Shown here: one piece after another, positions 18,429 to 28,326 of the stretch
Position numbering within the stretch: the first letter of the stretch is position 1
Layout: every line of letters starts with the position of its first letter
Source: Pseudomonadota bacterium
GTDB taxonomy: Bacteria; Bdellovibrionota_C; UBA2361; OMII01
Direction: 5' to 3'
NCBI GenBank assembly: GCA_900299035.1
Contig: OMIG01000198.1
Location: forward strand, 1 to 37,934
DNA length: 37,934 nucleotides
Notes under the pieces: generated by a model
Told to the model about the DNA's origin: nothing
Databases searched by the model: none
The model's input: only the letters and a program-made list of their open reading frames with translations
Translations under genes and position numbers: made by a program

Positions 18429-19691
18429 ATGAGACTTGAATCAGCAATCAACACCAGCAGGGAAGGCATCAACGCGCACGGCCAGGCTATTGCGGTAGTG
18501 GGTGACAACATCTCCAACGCGAGCACACCCGCATTCAAACGCGGCCGCGCAGAGTTCGCCGACATCATGGGCGAAATCACGGACTCCCGGAACTCCGAGG
18601 TTGGTGCAACGAGTGGAGATGGCGTCTCCATCCGCAGGACGAGGCTAAACTTTGAGGCTGGTGCGGTAGACTACACCGGAAGGTCGCTTGACGTAGCGCT
18701 CTCGGGCAACGGCTTCTTTATGGTGGGCGACCCCGCTGCTCCGCAGCTAACCCGGCTTGGAAACTTTCAGATCGCAGCCGATGGCACCCTGCAGACGCAG
18801 TCGGGTGAGCCAGTCCTAGGGTACCAGGGCGCTGATGTGGCGCAGCTAGTGCCGATCAATATGCAGCAGGTAAACATTCAGGCCACCGCGACGACGACAC
18901 TTGAACTCTTCGGCAACATCGACGCGAGCCTGCCCCCGAGCACGCCTCCGCCCCCAGGCTCTGCATTTTCGGAGATAAACACAGCAGCCACCTTTGTGGC
19001 CTCTCAGAGCATTTACGACTCACTGGGCGAGAGGCATGACGTGACTGTGTGCTTCTTCAAGAACTCGCCGAACCAGTGGACCGTGCAGTCTTTCGTCAAT
19101 GGAGCCGACACGGGCGCAGGAGCGGGTGTTCCGGTGCAGGTCGGGCAGGTGGTCCTGAACTTTGACTCATCTGGACAGATCGACCCAGCTAATGCTGCGT
19201 CCTCGGCGATTCAAGGCACTATCAACTGGGCAAACGGGGCGGCGGCGAGCAACCTCACGATTGACCTGAAGGCATTCACCCAATTTGCCGGCGGCTCACG
19301 GGTCACCAACAGCACGCAGGATGGGCGAGGCGGCGGAGAGATTTTGGCCTATGAGATCGACGCGAAGGGCGGCATCTACGCATCGCTCGCATCAGGTGAT
19401 CGCGCGCAGGTTGGCACCTTGCCCGTAGCGGTAGTGCAGAACGTAGATGGGCTTCAGCGGCAGGGGAATTCGCTGTTTGGCACGACCGCAGAGTCAGGCC
19501 AGATGCAGATCGGCCTAGCTGGGCAGGGCGCCACGGGAGAGCTTGCTCCATACTCCCTCGAGAGCTCCAACGTCGACATCGCCAACCAGTTCGTAGAGCT
19601 AGTGATCTATCAGCGCGGCTACCAGGCAAACTCCCAGGTCCTGTCGGCAGCAAACGAGATGCTGAAGGGCACAATCGCGCTCATCCGGTAA
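18429..19691 (+). CDS. flgE: Flagellar hook protein FlgE
   Basis: N-terminus GINAHGQAIAVVGDNISNASTPAFKRGRAEFADIM; DVALSGNGFFMV; C-terminus SLESSNVDIANQFVELVIYQRGYQANSQVLSAANEMLKGTIALIR. Confidence 0.92.
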   Translation: MRLESAINTSREGINAHGQAIAVVGDNISNASTPAFKRGRAEFADIMGEITDSRNSEVGATSGDGVSIRRTRLNFEAGAVDYTGRSLDVALSGNGFFMVGDPAAPQLTRLGNFQIAADGTLQTQSGEPVLGYQGADVAQLVPINMQQVNIQATATTTLELFGNIDASLPPSTPPPPGSAFSEINTAATFVASQSIYDSLGERHDVTVCFFKNSPNQWTVQSFVNGADTGAGAGVPVQVGQVVLNFDSSGQIDPANAASSAIQGTINWANGAAASNLTIDLKAFTQFAGGSRVTNSTQDGRGGGEILAYEIDAKGGIYASLASGDRAQVGTLPVAVVQNVDGLQRQGNSLFGTTAESGQMQIGLAGQGATGELAPYSLESSNVDIANQFVELVIYQRGYQANSQVLSAANEMLKGTIALIR

Positions 19692-19753
19692 GTCACGCGC
19701 CTAGCTCGGGCAGCTAAGGACTCATAACGGAAGCTGTCGGTATTAGTCGGCTT

Positions 19754-19770
19754 TGAGAGAGACTCTCTCA
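19754..19770. repeat. 17-bp odd-centred palindrome downstream of flgE
   Basis: TGAGAGAG-A-CTCTCTCA. Confidence 0.5.
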
Positions 19771-19988
19771 GATGCGCCTACTAGAAGAGCAGCTCACACT
19801 TGAATATTAGTCATCTCCGGCTAGGATGCGCTCTTCTCTGTGTTTGGTAGATGAGGGGAGTTGGCCCCGTGTGCGCGCAGCGCTCGCGGAACGGTTTGCC
19901 TGGGGAGGTCGCCTGAAGGGGCGCTTTCCCGAGGCAGAGCGATCTGTCTTTTGTTCCGAGGTTTTGGCTCTTTTTAGGAGAACTCTGT

Positions 19989-20405
19989 ATGGACGCGGTA
20001 TCTGTTGTTCTGTGGGATGCGGCCCTTCTCTCTTGGGGAGTGCCCATCGCTTTGATGGCTGGCTTGGTGCTGGCCGGACGTGACATCCGACGGCGGATGC
20101 GCGAAGTTGATCTCAAGCACGCCAAGCGCGAGATCAAAGAGATCTTTGTGTCCGAAAACCTTGGGCCGCAGCGTAGTCCGCTGCGCCTCTGGAGTGGGTT
20201 GCTGCCGATTGAGGCCGCTAAGCCGCGGGTCTTCACAGACACCGGGAAGAAGTTCCTCAACGTCATCACGTCTCCTGAGTATCCCAAAGCGTACATCGTC
20301 TTCGTCTCCGACCAGAGAGTGCTGCAAGGCACCCGCCTGAAAGTCGAAGTTGCGAGGGACCGATTGTCCGATGAGCTCTTGCAGATTGTTCCAGTCGCAG
20401 CGTAG
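19989..20405 (+). CDS. Small single-TM protein of unknown function
   Basis: Upstream aggag ribosome-binding-like sequence; LLSWGVPIALMAGLVLAG TM then charged soluble region. Preferred over the antisense 241-aa ORF. Confidence 0.65.
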   Translation: MDAVSVVLWDAALLSWGVPIALMAGLVLAGRDIRRRMREVDLKHAKREIKEIFVSENLGPQRSPLRLWSGLLPIEAAKPRVFTDTGKKFLNVITSPEYPKAYIVFVSDQRVLQGTRLKVEVARDRLSDELLQIVPVAA

Positions 20406-20468
20406 AAACTTCTACTGCTCGCGCAACATGTTAACCTTTGAGAGACAGACCCCGCTCTGCCTCTCCCC

Positions 20469-21779
20469 TCATTCATTCCTCTGGCCTGTCGCCAGAAGTC
20501 CAGCAGCTTCTGCCACCATTCTCCTCGCGTCGGCAATCGTCGACAGCTCTGAAGAGTCTTGCCGAATACACCCGAGCAGCTTCTCTTGATTGGCGAGAAT
20601 CCGTGAGAGCTCTGGATCAGGCACCCCGCCCAGCATCATGATGTGCCTCTCTTTAAGCAGGCGGGCTAGTGCGCATGACCCGGCGTAGGCAGCATCTCTT
20701 TCGGCCCTCCCGTTTAGCCTTGAGAAGAGGCGAGAGACGCTGGTCGTGACGTCGATGGCGGGCATGACCCGGAGCGTGGCCATCTCTTTGCGTATGCAGA
20801 TGTGGCCGTCCAGCAAGCTCTTAATTTCGTCTGCCAGCGGATCGATGTCTTCATCCTGGTTTGTGAGCACCGTGTAAATGGCTGTTATCGAGCCTGATGA
20901 ATTTCGGCCTGCTCGCTCTACTAGCTTGGGCAGCTGGGTGTACACAGAGTTTGTGTAGCCATGCCGCACGGGCAGCTCTCCTGCTGCGATGCTGGTTTCA
21001 CGCAGCGCGCGTGCGGTTCGAGTTAGAGAGTCGACTATCAAGAGCACATCGAGCCCCTCGTCGCGAAAGTGCTCCGCTACGGCCGTCGCCGTGAGCGGGG
21101 CCGTCTGTCGCAGCAGCGACGAGTCGTCACTGGTAGCGACGACAATGACGCTCCTGCGCAATCCCTCCGCGCCCAGCGTATCCTCAACGAATTCTCGGAC
21201 CTCGCGGCCACGCTCACCCACAAGGGCTACGACGATTACGTCAGCGGCCGCTTGGCGTGCAATCATCGCCAGCAGGGTTGACTTGCCTGCACCGGCGGAT
21301 GCGAAGATGCCGATTCGTTGCCCTCTCCCGAGGGTACAGAAGCCGTCGATAGCCCGAACGCCGGTCTCAAGAGCCGTGTCGATAATCGGGCGCTCTGAGG
21401 CGCGTGGTGGCTTGCAGTACAGGCCGCGTCGGGCGCATGACGCTAAGGGTGCGCGGAGCCCATCAACGGGCTCTCCGAGCGGGTTAATCATTCGCCCCAA
21501 GAGATCCTTTCCCACCGGAACCGACAAGGCTGTGCCGCTCGTCCGAACCTTGGCCCCGGGGCAGATGCCTTCTGGCTCTCCAAACAGGGCAAGCGAGAAG
21601 AGGTTTCCCGCGAAGGAAACGACCTGGCCCGGCAGCGCCTCGCCCGACCGGGCGCTCACCCAGCACAGGTCTCCAACCGCGGCCTGGGGCAGCCGCGCGG
21701 CGATTGCGCTGCCTTGCACGGACACTATCTCGCCGGAGACGGTAAACTGGATGTGCTGTGGGCCAGCGGGCATGCTCAC
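20469..21779 (-). CDS. fliI: Flagellar/type III secretion ATPase (FliI/SctN family)
   Basis: GIFASAGAGKSTLLAMIAR Walker A, VVALVGERGREVREFVEDTLG, DVLLIVDSLTRTARALRE, SGSITAIYTVLTNQDED.DP. Start set at GTG/ATG 21779/21773, coupled to the upstream gene. Confidence 0.87.
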   Translation of the reverse strand: MSMPAGPQHIQFTVSGEIVSVQGSAIAARLPQAAVGDLCWVSARSGEALPGQVVSFAGNLFSLALFGEPEGICPGAKVRTSGTALSVPVGKDLLGRMINPLGEPVDGLRAPLASCARRGLYCKPPRASERPIIDTALETGVRAIDGFCTLGRGQRIGIFASAGAGKSTLLAMIARQAAADVIVVALVGERGREVREFVEDTLGAEGLRRSVIVVATSDDSSLLRQTAPLTATAVAEHFRDEGLDVLLIVDSLTRTARALRETSIAAGELPVRHGYTNSVYTQLPKLVERAGRNSSGSITAIYTVLTNQDEDIDPLADEIKSLLDGHICIRKEMATLRVMPAIDVTTSVSRLFSRLNGRAERDAAYAGSCALARLLKERHIMMLGGVPDPELSRILANQEKLLGCIRQDSSELSTIADARRMVAEAAGLLATGQRNE

Positions 21780-22375
21780 CGCGCCTCCGGGCCAAGGGCG
21801 TCCTGAAGGGCGGAAGTCCACGCGAATCCGATCTCGCCCTGCTCTGTCAGGATCAAGAAGTCTTCTTCCTGGTCCTGAGGAGCCTCGACGATCGCCACAC
21901 CAGCGCTCTGAGACTCCAGGTGACGTGTCGTCGCGGTTCGGTAGCGAGGCTTCACGCTGACAGTGATAGGGCGAGCTGTGCGCGCAAGCTGTAGCGCTTT
22001 GTCGAGCCACGGAAGGATTGTGTCGGGGTCGCTTTTGCCGATGAGTCTCTCACAGGCTGCCATCGCCAGGCGGCGATAATCGCGCTGCGCAGCCTCAAGG
22101 AGCGTTGCGTACTCGTGCCGAACTCCCTGTGCGATGCGGGCCAGCTCATCTTGAGCGGCGGCCGCTCCCTGGGCGTACCCCTGGCGAAAGCCAGCCCGCC
22201 GCGCGTACTTTAGGAAACGTAGTGCGCGTTCCCGGCTCCTGGCTGTCCGTGCTGCTGCCGCAGCCGATCCGGCCCGCAGAGCCGCTGTTGCAGCGGCTAC
22301 TGCATCGCCAGGCGAAGGAGCGCATCGGGCGCGAAAAGCTGCCTTAATCATCTGTTTGCCAGAAACAGGGGGCAC
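21776..22375 (-). CDS. fliH: FliH/SctL-like stator protein of the export ATPase
   Basis: Ala-rich coiled-coil N-terminus with ARRAGFRQGYAQGAAAAQDELARI, conserved placement directly upstream of the FliI-type ATPase, C-terminal FLILTEQGEIGFAWTSALQDAL. Confidence 0.7.
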   Translation of the reverse strand: MPPVSGKQMIKAAFRARCAPSPGDAVAAATAALRAGSAAAAARTARSRERALRFLKYARRAGFRQGYAQGAAAAQDELARIAQGVRHEYATLLEAAQRDYRRLAMAACERLIGKSDPDTILPWLDKALQLARTARPITVSVKPRYRTATTRHLESQSAGVAIVEAPQDQEEDFLILTEQGEIGFAWTSALQDALGPEAR

Positions 22376-22438
22376 TCTGCCCTCGTTAGGGGTAGTTCGA
22401 AGCTACGCGGCAAAAAGTTGCGCTTCTTAGCCTAGGGT

Positions 22439-24121
22439 CTAGCGAGCCTTAAGAGAGCGGGAGCCAACAGAGAGTGCAGCGGCAGCGCAGGCGTAGTTAA
22501 TGATCGCTAGCGCAAGCAGCCCTGCGACCAAGATAATGGACGGTGGCCACTGGGGTGATACGATCTCGGGAGCAAGCGCGTAGGCGCCGAAAAAGGCCGC
22601 GATAGGCAGAAGGTTCACCACCAAAAACAGGAGGCTGATCGCCATAAACAGGAAGCTCCCCACATTAGACGAGACCTGATTCGAGTACTCCCACTCGAAC
22701 TGCGCGAAGAGCGCACCAAGACCGACGCTGAGGCCTACCAGGCCGTAGGCGAGCACAACTCCGACCGCGAATGAGGCGACCACGAGGGGCTCATCTGCGC
22801 CGATCGCCATGGCGCCGGACACGAACACGACTCCGCTAATTGCAGCCACGGGAACAAACCATCCAGCCACCTTTGCTCGCAGGATATTGCGCATTGAGAC
22901 AGGCGCGCTCTGGAGGATCCAGAACGAAGCGCCCTCGAGCGACACCGAGGGGAACACGAAGCGCGAACACACGCAGGTTACCACCAGGAAGCTGAGCCCA
23001 ACGTTCACTAGCAGCAACAGCAGCTCCCAGACAGCGCGAACCTCATCAGCCATGCTGGCAGGGCCTTCGAGGGCGCGAAAGTTGTAGAGGTAGATGAAGC
23101 AAATGGCCAAGAGCATGCTGAGCTGAATCGTGTGAGTCAGGTCTCTCGCAAAAAGCTTAAACTCTTTGCTGATGAGCGCCCTGCGATCGGAGCGCATGAG
23201 CGGCAGCAGCCATCGCGACCAGCGCTGTCCTGCGCGGCTATTGAGCCTCAAGATCTCTCCTTCGTTTCTGAGTCTCGTGTAGCTCGCTACGTGCCAGCGG
23301 GAAGCAACGAATGACAGCACGTGCCAGAGCGACACGCAGATGGCGCAAGCAGACAGGAGCACGAGCAGGGGGCTCAAGAAAGCGCCGGAGCTGACATCAA
23401 GAATCGCCCGTGCCCACGCATGGCCTGGAGTCCAGGCGTGTGCTGCTGCGCTTATGGCGCTCGCTTGAGCCGAGAGTGAGCCGGAGTCGAGCTTCGCGGT
23501 GACCGAGCTAGAGTTGATTGAGCAGAAGAAGAGCAGCAGAGACAGCATGAACAGCATGAGCAGCACAGTTCGGCCGCGCTGCGGAGAGACGACGACTCCG
23601 AAGAGCAGCCCGGCCAGCATCCCGAGCAGCACAGCTACTGCGATGACTGCAAGTGACACTATCGGAGCCGCAAGAAAGAAGAGCGGCCCACAATCGAAAA
23701 ACACGCCGAAAGCAACCAGGGATGGAAGTCCAAAGACGCAAACCATCCAGCTCACGGAGAGCGCCACCTCACTGCTCCTGCCGAGCAGAAAGCTGCGCAT
23801 CGGCAGGGGAGACGACATCAATAGGTCGAGATCCTTGGCGAGAAAGAGCGAGCCGATTGCGGCTATGGCCGCAGAGACAGCGAGCATCATGAATAGGCTC
23901 GTCAGCAGCAGGCTTAACGGCACGAAGGGGTCCAGAGTCCCTGAGCGGATGAGTGAAGAGCCGCCTTGAAGCGCCGCGTGCGTTGAGAGGTACATGGCGA
24001 CGATCATCGCTCCGGAGGCCAATAAGCCGATGGATTCCCGCACAGAACGCGCGCCCCGAGCCAGGTGCCTATTCTTGAGAGAGAGGAGGGCGGGTCGGAG
24101 AACGAGCGGAATAAGTTGCAT
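22439..24121 (-). CDS. ABC transporter permease (large multi-TM)
   Basis: About 12 hydrophobic segments; immediately downstream of a cognate ATPase. Confidence 0.82.
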   Translation of the reverse strand: MQLIPLVLRPALLSLKNRHLARGARSVRESIGLLASGAMIVAMYLSTHAALQGGSSLIRSGTLDPFVPLSLLLTSLFMMLAVSAAIAAIGSLFLAKDLDLLMSSPLPMRSFLLGRSSEVALSVSWMVCVFGLPSLVAFGVFFDCGPLFFLAAPIVSLAVIAVAVLLGMLAGLLFGVVVSPQRGRTVLLMLFMLSLLLFFCSINSSSVTAKLDSGSLSAQASAISAAAHAWTPGHAWARAILDVSSGAFLSPLLVLLSACAICVSLWHVLSFVASRWHVASYTRLRNEGEILRLNSRAGQRWSRWLLPLMRSDRRALISKEFKLFARDLTHTIQLSMLLAICFIYLYNFRALEGPASMADEVRAVWELLLLLVNVGLSFLVVTCVCSRFVFPSVSLEGASFWILQSAPVSMRNILRAKVAGWFVPVAAISGVVFVSGAMAIGADEPLVVASFAVGVVLAYGLVGLSVGLGALFAQFEWEYSNQVSSNVGSFLFMAISLLFLVVNLLPIAAFFGAYALAPEIVSPQWPPSIILVAGLLALAIINYACAAAALSVGSRSLKAR

Positions 24122-24146
24122 GCAGCGCCTCCTTCTCTCTTGCGTG

Positions 24147-24884
24147 TTAGTGCTCTGCAGCAGCGAGTGTCAGCTCTAAGAACATCGCTTCAAGGTCTTC
24201 GTCTCCGTGGTGGCCGGTCTTGGCCCGAATATCCTCGAGGGTTCCCATCGCCAGCAAGGACCCACGGTGAATGATGGCGAGGTGGTCAGCGAGCTCCTCT
24301 GCCACGTTTAGTGTATGCGTCGAAAGGAACACCGTCATGCCTTGGCGGGCGTAGCGCTTGAGGGCTTCCTTGAGGTGCTTCGCCCCGTGCGGATCAAGCC
24401 CGACCATCGGCTCGTCAAAGACTAAGACCCGCGGCTCGTGCACCAGAGCGGCGCATGCCGCGAGGCGCTGCTTCATTCCATGTGAGTAGCTATCGATGAG
24501 CTCATCTTGCCACTGACGCAGAGAGTACTCTTCGAGCACTTCGTCGATCTTGCGCTCCGCACGCGAGGGGTCCATGCGGTACAGGTCGCAGATGAAGTAC
24601 AGGAACTCTCTTCCGGTCAGCTTGCTGTAGAGGTGAGGCCGGTCCGGGACGTAGCCGATGAGCGATTTCGCCTCAAGTGGCTGCTGCACGATGTCGAAGC
24701 CGCCGACTGAGACGACGCCAGAGCTCGGTCGGAGTATTCCAGTCATCATGCGAATGGTAGTGGTCTTTCCGGCGCCGTTGACGCCCAGAAACGCAAAGAT
24801 GCCTCCAGCAGGGATTGTCAGCGACAGGTTGTCGACAGCGGTGAAGGTTCCGTACCGTTTTGAGACGTTCTCAAGCTTAATCAT
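24147..24884 (-). CDS. ABC transporter ATP-binding protein
   Basis: LGVNGAGKTTTIRMMTGIL Walker A, YSHGMKQRLAACAALVHEPRVLVFDEPMVGLDP signature and Walker B. Confidence 0.95.
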   Translation of the reverse strand: MIKLENVSKRYGTFTAVDNLSLTIPAGGIFAFLGVNGAGKTTTIRMMTGILRPSSGVVSVGGFDIVQQPLEAKSLIGYVPDRPHLYSKLTGREFLYFICDLYRMDPSRAERKIDEVLEEYSLRQWQDELIDSYSHGMKQRLAACAALVHEPRVLVFDEPMVGLDPHGAKHLKEALKRYARQGMTVFLSTHTLNVAEELADHLAIIHRGSLLAMGTLEDIRAKTGHHGDEDLEAMFLELTLAAAEH

Positions 24885-25029
24885 CTGGGCTACCCGAAGC
24901 GAGGATGCTCCAGAGAGTTAAGATGCTGCCGGGGCGCTGATCTGTGCTCTCGGTAGGCAGCTGTACAGGCGGTAAAAAGCGGCTAAAAAGAGGCGCTTAG
25001 ACGTTCTGGAGGCAAAAGGCCTGGCTGCC

Positions 25030-27411
25030 CTAGGGTACCTGGCGCAGGAGCTCTCGTAGCTGCTCGATAGAGCCGTCACCCTTCGGAAGCACCCTAAGGA
25101 GGGCGCGAGGGAATTCAGTAAATACTCGGGCTAGGGTTAGGGACGATCCCCGATCGCCCGTCCGCACCTGCGCGATCACTTCATGCAGCAATGCCTGGGC
25201 AGCTTTCGGCGCCTCTTGGCAGGAGCGCACAATCTGCTCATCGATGTGGTTAAGCTGGTGCGGCTTGAGAAGCCCGCTGTGCTTTCGGATCGTCGCCCGA
25301 AGAGGGCCGAACTGCTCAAGCTGGAAACGCAGGGCATCGGTCAGCGCGGACAGGGAAGCTGATTCCGAAGAGGAGCCGCTGGACGGCCGGTTCTCAGCCC
25401 GGGCTGACTGGCCGTACGCGGTGACGTCGTTAATCAGCCCGAGCAAGAAGTCGTTGGCCTTCTGAAGGTGGTCGACGCGCAGCGATGAAGATTCGGGCGT
25501 CTGCGCAATGAGGGTGAAGAGGCCGTCAAGCTGCGAGGCAAATGTCTCTGCGTCTCCCCTGAGAGACGATTCCAGGAGACACTCCAGGAACGCAGCCGCT
25601 CGGGACTCTGTTACTGTCGCAGCTTTCTCCCGAAGGAACTCGCAAAGGGATCGGGTCTCATCCTGAAGTTGAGATGACCTAAAATCGACCGGCAACGAAG
25701 ACACCTTGGCCTGGAGCTGGTCGGCCGGAGTTGTAGCGACTTCGAGCACCTCCAGCGCTCTCTCTAGGTCTGAGAAGTGATCAGACAGATCTTTCAGGAC
25801 GGGTTTACACGGGCTGGCGAAGAGCTGCTTGTCGAGGTCCGAGCAAGCTTGATTGAGGCGACGGGCGTCTTCTAGCAGCGACGTGAGGCCCACTCCTGGC
25901 TCAAACGATTCTAAGAGCGCCCTATCCTTGAGGAAGCCTACGATATTTTCCCTGTACACGTCGAAAATTCGCGCCAGTCCGCGGATTACCCGGATGCATG
26001 CTTTCTCATGAAAGGCTGCAAGCTCGTTCGCGCGCATGTTTGGAGTCAGATGAGGCCAGGAAGCGATGAATGAGACCAGCTCAATCCAGGCGGCATCGCC
26101 GCTCGTTACCTCTCTGCGCAGGTTTTCCAGAAGGCGCTCTCGGCTCTCGGGCAACTCGTCTGCGGTCTTCATCAGGCTCTGACACTCCTGATTGGGCGTT
26201 ACCTCAAAGATTACCGTGTAAGCCAACAGCCCTTCTAGGTGTCCGTGCAGCCGCATCCTTGACACGATAGAGCAAAAATCAGAGAGCCCCTTTGGAAGGT
26301 TTTGCGGCAGGTCGGAGCGAAGGCACAGGAGCCCTTTTGCCGCTTCGGGCAGGACGTCGATGAATTGTTCAAGGAGCTCTGCACCCGGGCTCGCATCTGT
26401 TGAGGTCCAGGCTGAAGCCTCGTGCAAAAGCGTCAGGGCGCTATCCAAGGTGTGCACAGAGGCCGAAATCTCGGCACCGAGAGAGGGAGCAAAGCGGGCC
26501 AAGGCTGAAGCCGAAGACCCTGGCCCCTTGAGAAGGGTCCGAAGGGCCGCAGCCGGGTTGCTCGCGCGCTCTTTGGGGATGTTTGGCAGCGGCAAGAGGC
26601 TGGGGTCTGGATTCTTGTCAAAGCAGCCTTTCTTGACAGTCGAGAGCACGCTGCGCATGACGGCGAGCACTTCAGGGGCCTGAGAAAAGTTCAGCTGTGC
26701 AAGCAACTCCTGTCCAAGAGAGAGCAGCCCTGCGTTCAACGACTCAAGCGCCTTCTCTGCCTGGTCGCAGAAGCTTAGGTGCGCGAGCGTTTCCGGGCTG
26801 ACCCAAGAGAGGGCTCGCAGCTCCGCAACGGTCATCAGCGTGGAGTCGACAACGCTGGATGCTTTCTTGACGCTGATAAACTGTTGAGGTCTTTTTGCCT
26901 TGTCGAGAGTTGCTGACCGCGCCCTGATGCGATTGGCGATCTCACTCTGGCGCTCGTTGAATACCCCTGACACTGCGGTACGAAGCTCAAGGTCTGAAGT
27001 CGTTGGCCGGCCAGAGATGAGTGCGGCTATTGAGCCGAGCGATTCCTTTGCTCCCTGAGGCAGCGACCCTTTCATAGCCAACGATGAGAGCGCCGCGAGC
27101 GTCGCCTCAAAGAGGATCGTCCGGAGAGCCTGTTTGCCGGGCTTCGAAGCCAAAAACGAGCAGGGTAGCGAAAGCTCAAGGGTCTCGGGAGCGTCCGCGA
27201 GCGTCGAAGAGGAGAGAAGTGCTTGGCGCGGGCCATTCGGAAGCAAGGGCGCAATCACGTCCCTAATTCGCTCGGGGATAGTTATCCCCGCAGCCGAAGC
27301 AGCTGGCCCGCAGAGAGATGAAAGTGGGGTGCCAGATGCGGGGGAGTCCGCGCCAGAAACAGGCGGCGGCGAAGGGGACTTAGCCCCATCTTCTGGTGGA
27401 CGCGGTTGCAT
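25030..27411 (-). CDS. Hypothetical 793-aa, mostly helical protein
   Basis: Long uninterrupted ORF with natural composition; no signal peptide and no family motif recognised. Confidence 0.75.
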   Translation of the reverse strand: MQPRPPEDGAKSPSPPPVSGADSPASGTPLSSLCGPAASAAGITIPERIRDVIAPLLPNGPRQALLSSSTLADAPETLELSLPCSFLASKPGKQALRTILFEATLAALSSLAMKGSLPQGAKESLGSIAALISGRPTTSDLELRTAVSGVFNERQSEIANRIRARSATLDKAKRPQQFISVKKASSVVDSTLMTVAELRALSWVSPETLAHLSFCDQAEKALESLNAGLLSLGQELLAQLNFSQAPEVLAVMRSVLSTVKKGCFDKNPDPSLLPLPNIPKERASNPAAALRTLLKGPGSSASALARFAPSLGAEISASVHTLDSALTLLHEASAWTSTDASPGAELLEQFIDVLPEAAKGLLCLRSDLPQNLPKGLSDFCSIVSRMRLHGHLEGLLAYTVIFEVTPNQECQSLMKTADELPESRERLLENLRREVTSGDAAWIELVSFIASWPHLTPNMRANELAAFHEKACIRVIRGLARIFDVYRENIVGFLKDRALLESFEPGVGLTSLLEDARRLNQACSDLDKQLFASPCKPVLKDLSDHFSDLERALEVLEVATTPADQLQAKVSSLPVDFRSSQLQDETRSLCEFLREKAATVTESRAAAFLECLLESSLRGDAETFASQLDGLFTLIAQTPESSSLRVDHLQKANDFLLGLINDVTAYGQSARAENRPSSGSSSESASLSALTDALRFQLEQFGPLRATIRKHSGLLKPHQLNHIDEQIVRSCQEAPKAAQALLHEVIAQVRTGDRGSSLTLARVFTEFPRALLRVLPKGDGSIEQLRELLRQVP

Positions 27412-27542
27412 GGACGGTTACTACGGCGCCAGCCAGGACATGTCAAAAGCAAATGCCGATTTTTGTCTCAGTAGGATGTGCCAGGGAGTCGGGATCTGAT
27501 CTGAGCTGGGTGCTTGGGACGGGCAGCCGTTGAAAGCCCCAG

Positions 27543-28202
27543 CTACTTCGCGACAGGCGTCGCTTCCAGCATGCAGAGTGGCTTGCCCTGAGACTTAAAG
27601 AGGTACTCGAACTCAGTTGGAATGTTGCCATTTAGCAGCGGACTGCTCATGAGATCAGTGGTGCTCTTGAGGACCTTCCATCCGCTCTGGATGAGGAGGG
27701 TACTCGTGCTCTCGAAGTACTCCTGGTGGTCAGTCTTGTAGCGCAGGAAACCATTTGGCTTGAGAAGCTCTGCCATAGTTGACAGTAGCTCTGCGTTAAT
27801 CAGCCGGTTCTTGAGCCAGCGACGCTTGTCCCATGGATCAGGATAGTTGATGAAGAAGCCATCGACCTGGCCAGGCTTAAAGAGCTGCCGAATCTGGCGC
27901 GCGTCAGAGCGGAGCACAATCAGGTTCGAGAGCCCATCGCGCTCAGCCTTTTCGCCAGTTTTGAAAGCGCGCTTGAACCGAATCTCAAGGCCAACACAAA
28001 GTGCGTCAGAGTTTTGCTTCGCTAGCTCAAGCAGGTGAAGCCCCGAGCCGGATCCTAGCTCTACGAAAGTGCGGCTGAAGCTACCGACACGACTACTAAG
28101 CTCCTGACGAGTCACAAGCGACACATCCTCTCGGTCTGCCTCCGCGAGGATGAAGCCCGGCTTCGTCTTAACCATCTGCATGTACTGGTTTTCCCATGCC
28201 AT
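27543..28202 (-). CDS. trmB: tRNA (guanine-N7-)-methyltransferase
   Basis: VELGSGSGLHLLELA, VGLEIRFKRAFK, FFINYPDPWDKRRWLKNRLI, RYKTDHQEYFE, PTEFEYLFKSQGKPL. ORF opens at 28244; ATG 28202 preferred. Confidence 0.92.
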   Translation of the reverse strand: MAWENQYMQMVKTKPGFILAEADREDVSLVTRQELSSRVGSFSRTFVELGSGSGLHLLELAKQNSDALCVGLEIRFKRAFKTGEKAERDGLSNLIVLRSDARQIRQLFKPGQVDGFFINYPDPWDKRRWLKNRLINAELLSTMAELLKPNGFLRYKTDHQEYFESTSTLLIQSGWKVLKSTTDLMSSPLLNGNIPTEFEYLFKSQGKPLCMLEATPVAK

Positions 28203-28284
28203 ACTGGCGTTATACGCTAGGTGCGTAGGGCAACCCAAACGCACCGCCGACGCGTCCGCCTGAATCGTACAAAAGAAGCCCTAA

Positions 28285-28300
28285 CCCGATGAAAATCGGG
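28285..28300. promoter_or_regulatory. GAAA-tetraloop hairpin in the divergent trmB/methyltransferase-like intergenic region
   Basis: CCCGAT-GAAA-ATCGGG. Confidence 0.4.
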
Positions 28301-28326
28301 GCGTTTGGCTCAGTTTTGGACGACGC

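Noticed and set aside
19811-20536. Minus ORF of 241 aa
   Set aside because: Ser/Arg-rich composition with no motif; overlaps the plus ORF 19989-20405, which has a ribosome-binding-like sequence, and runs into fliI.
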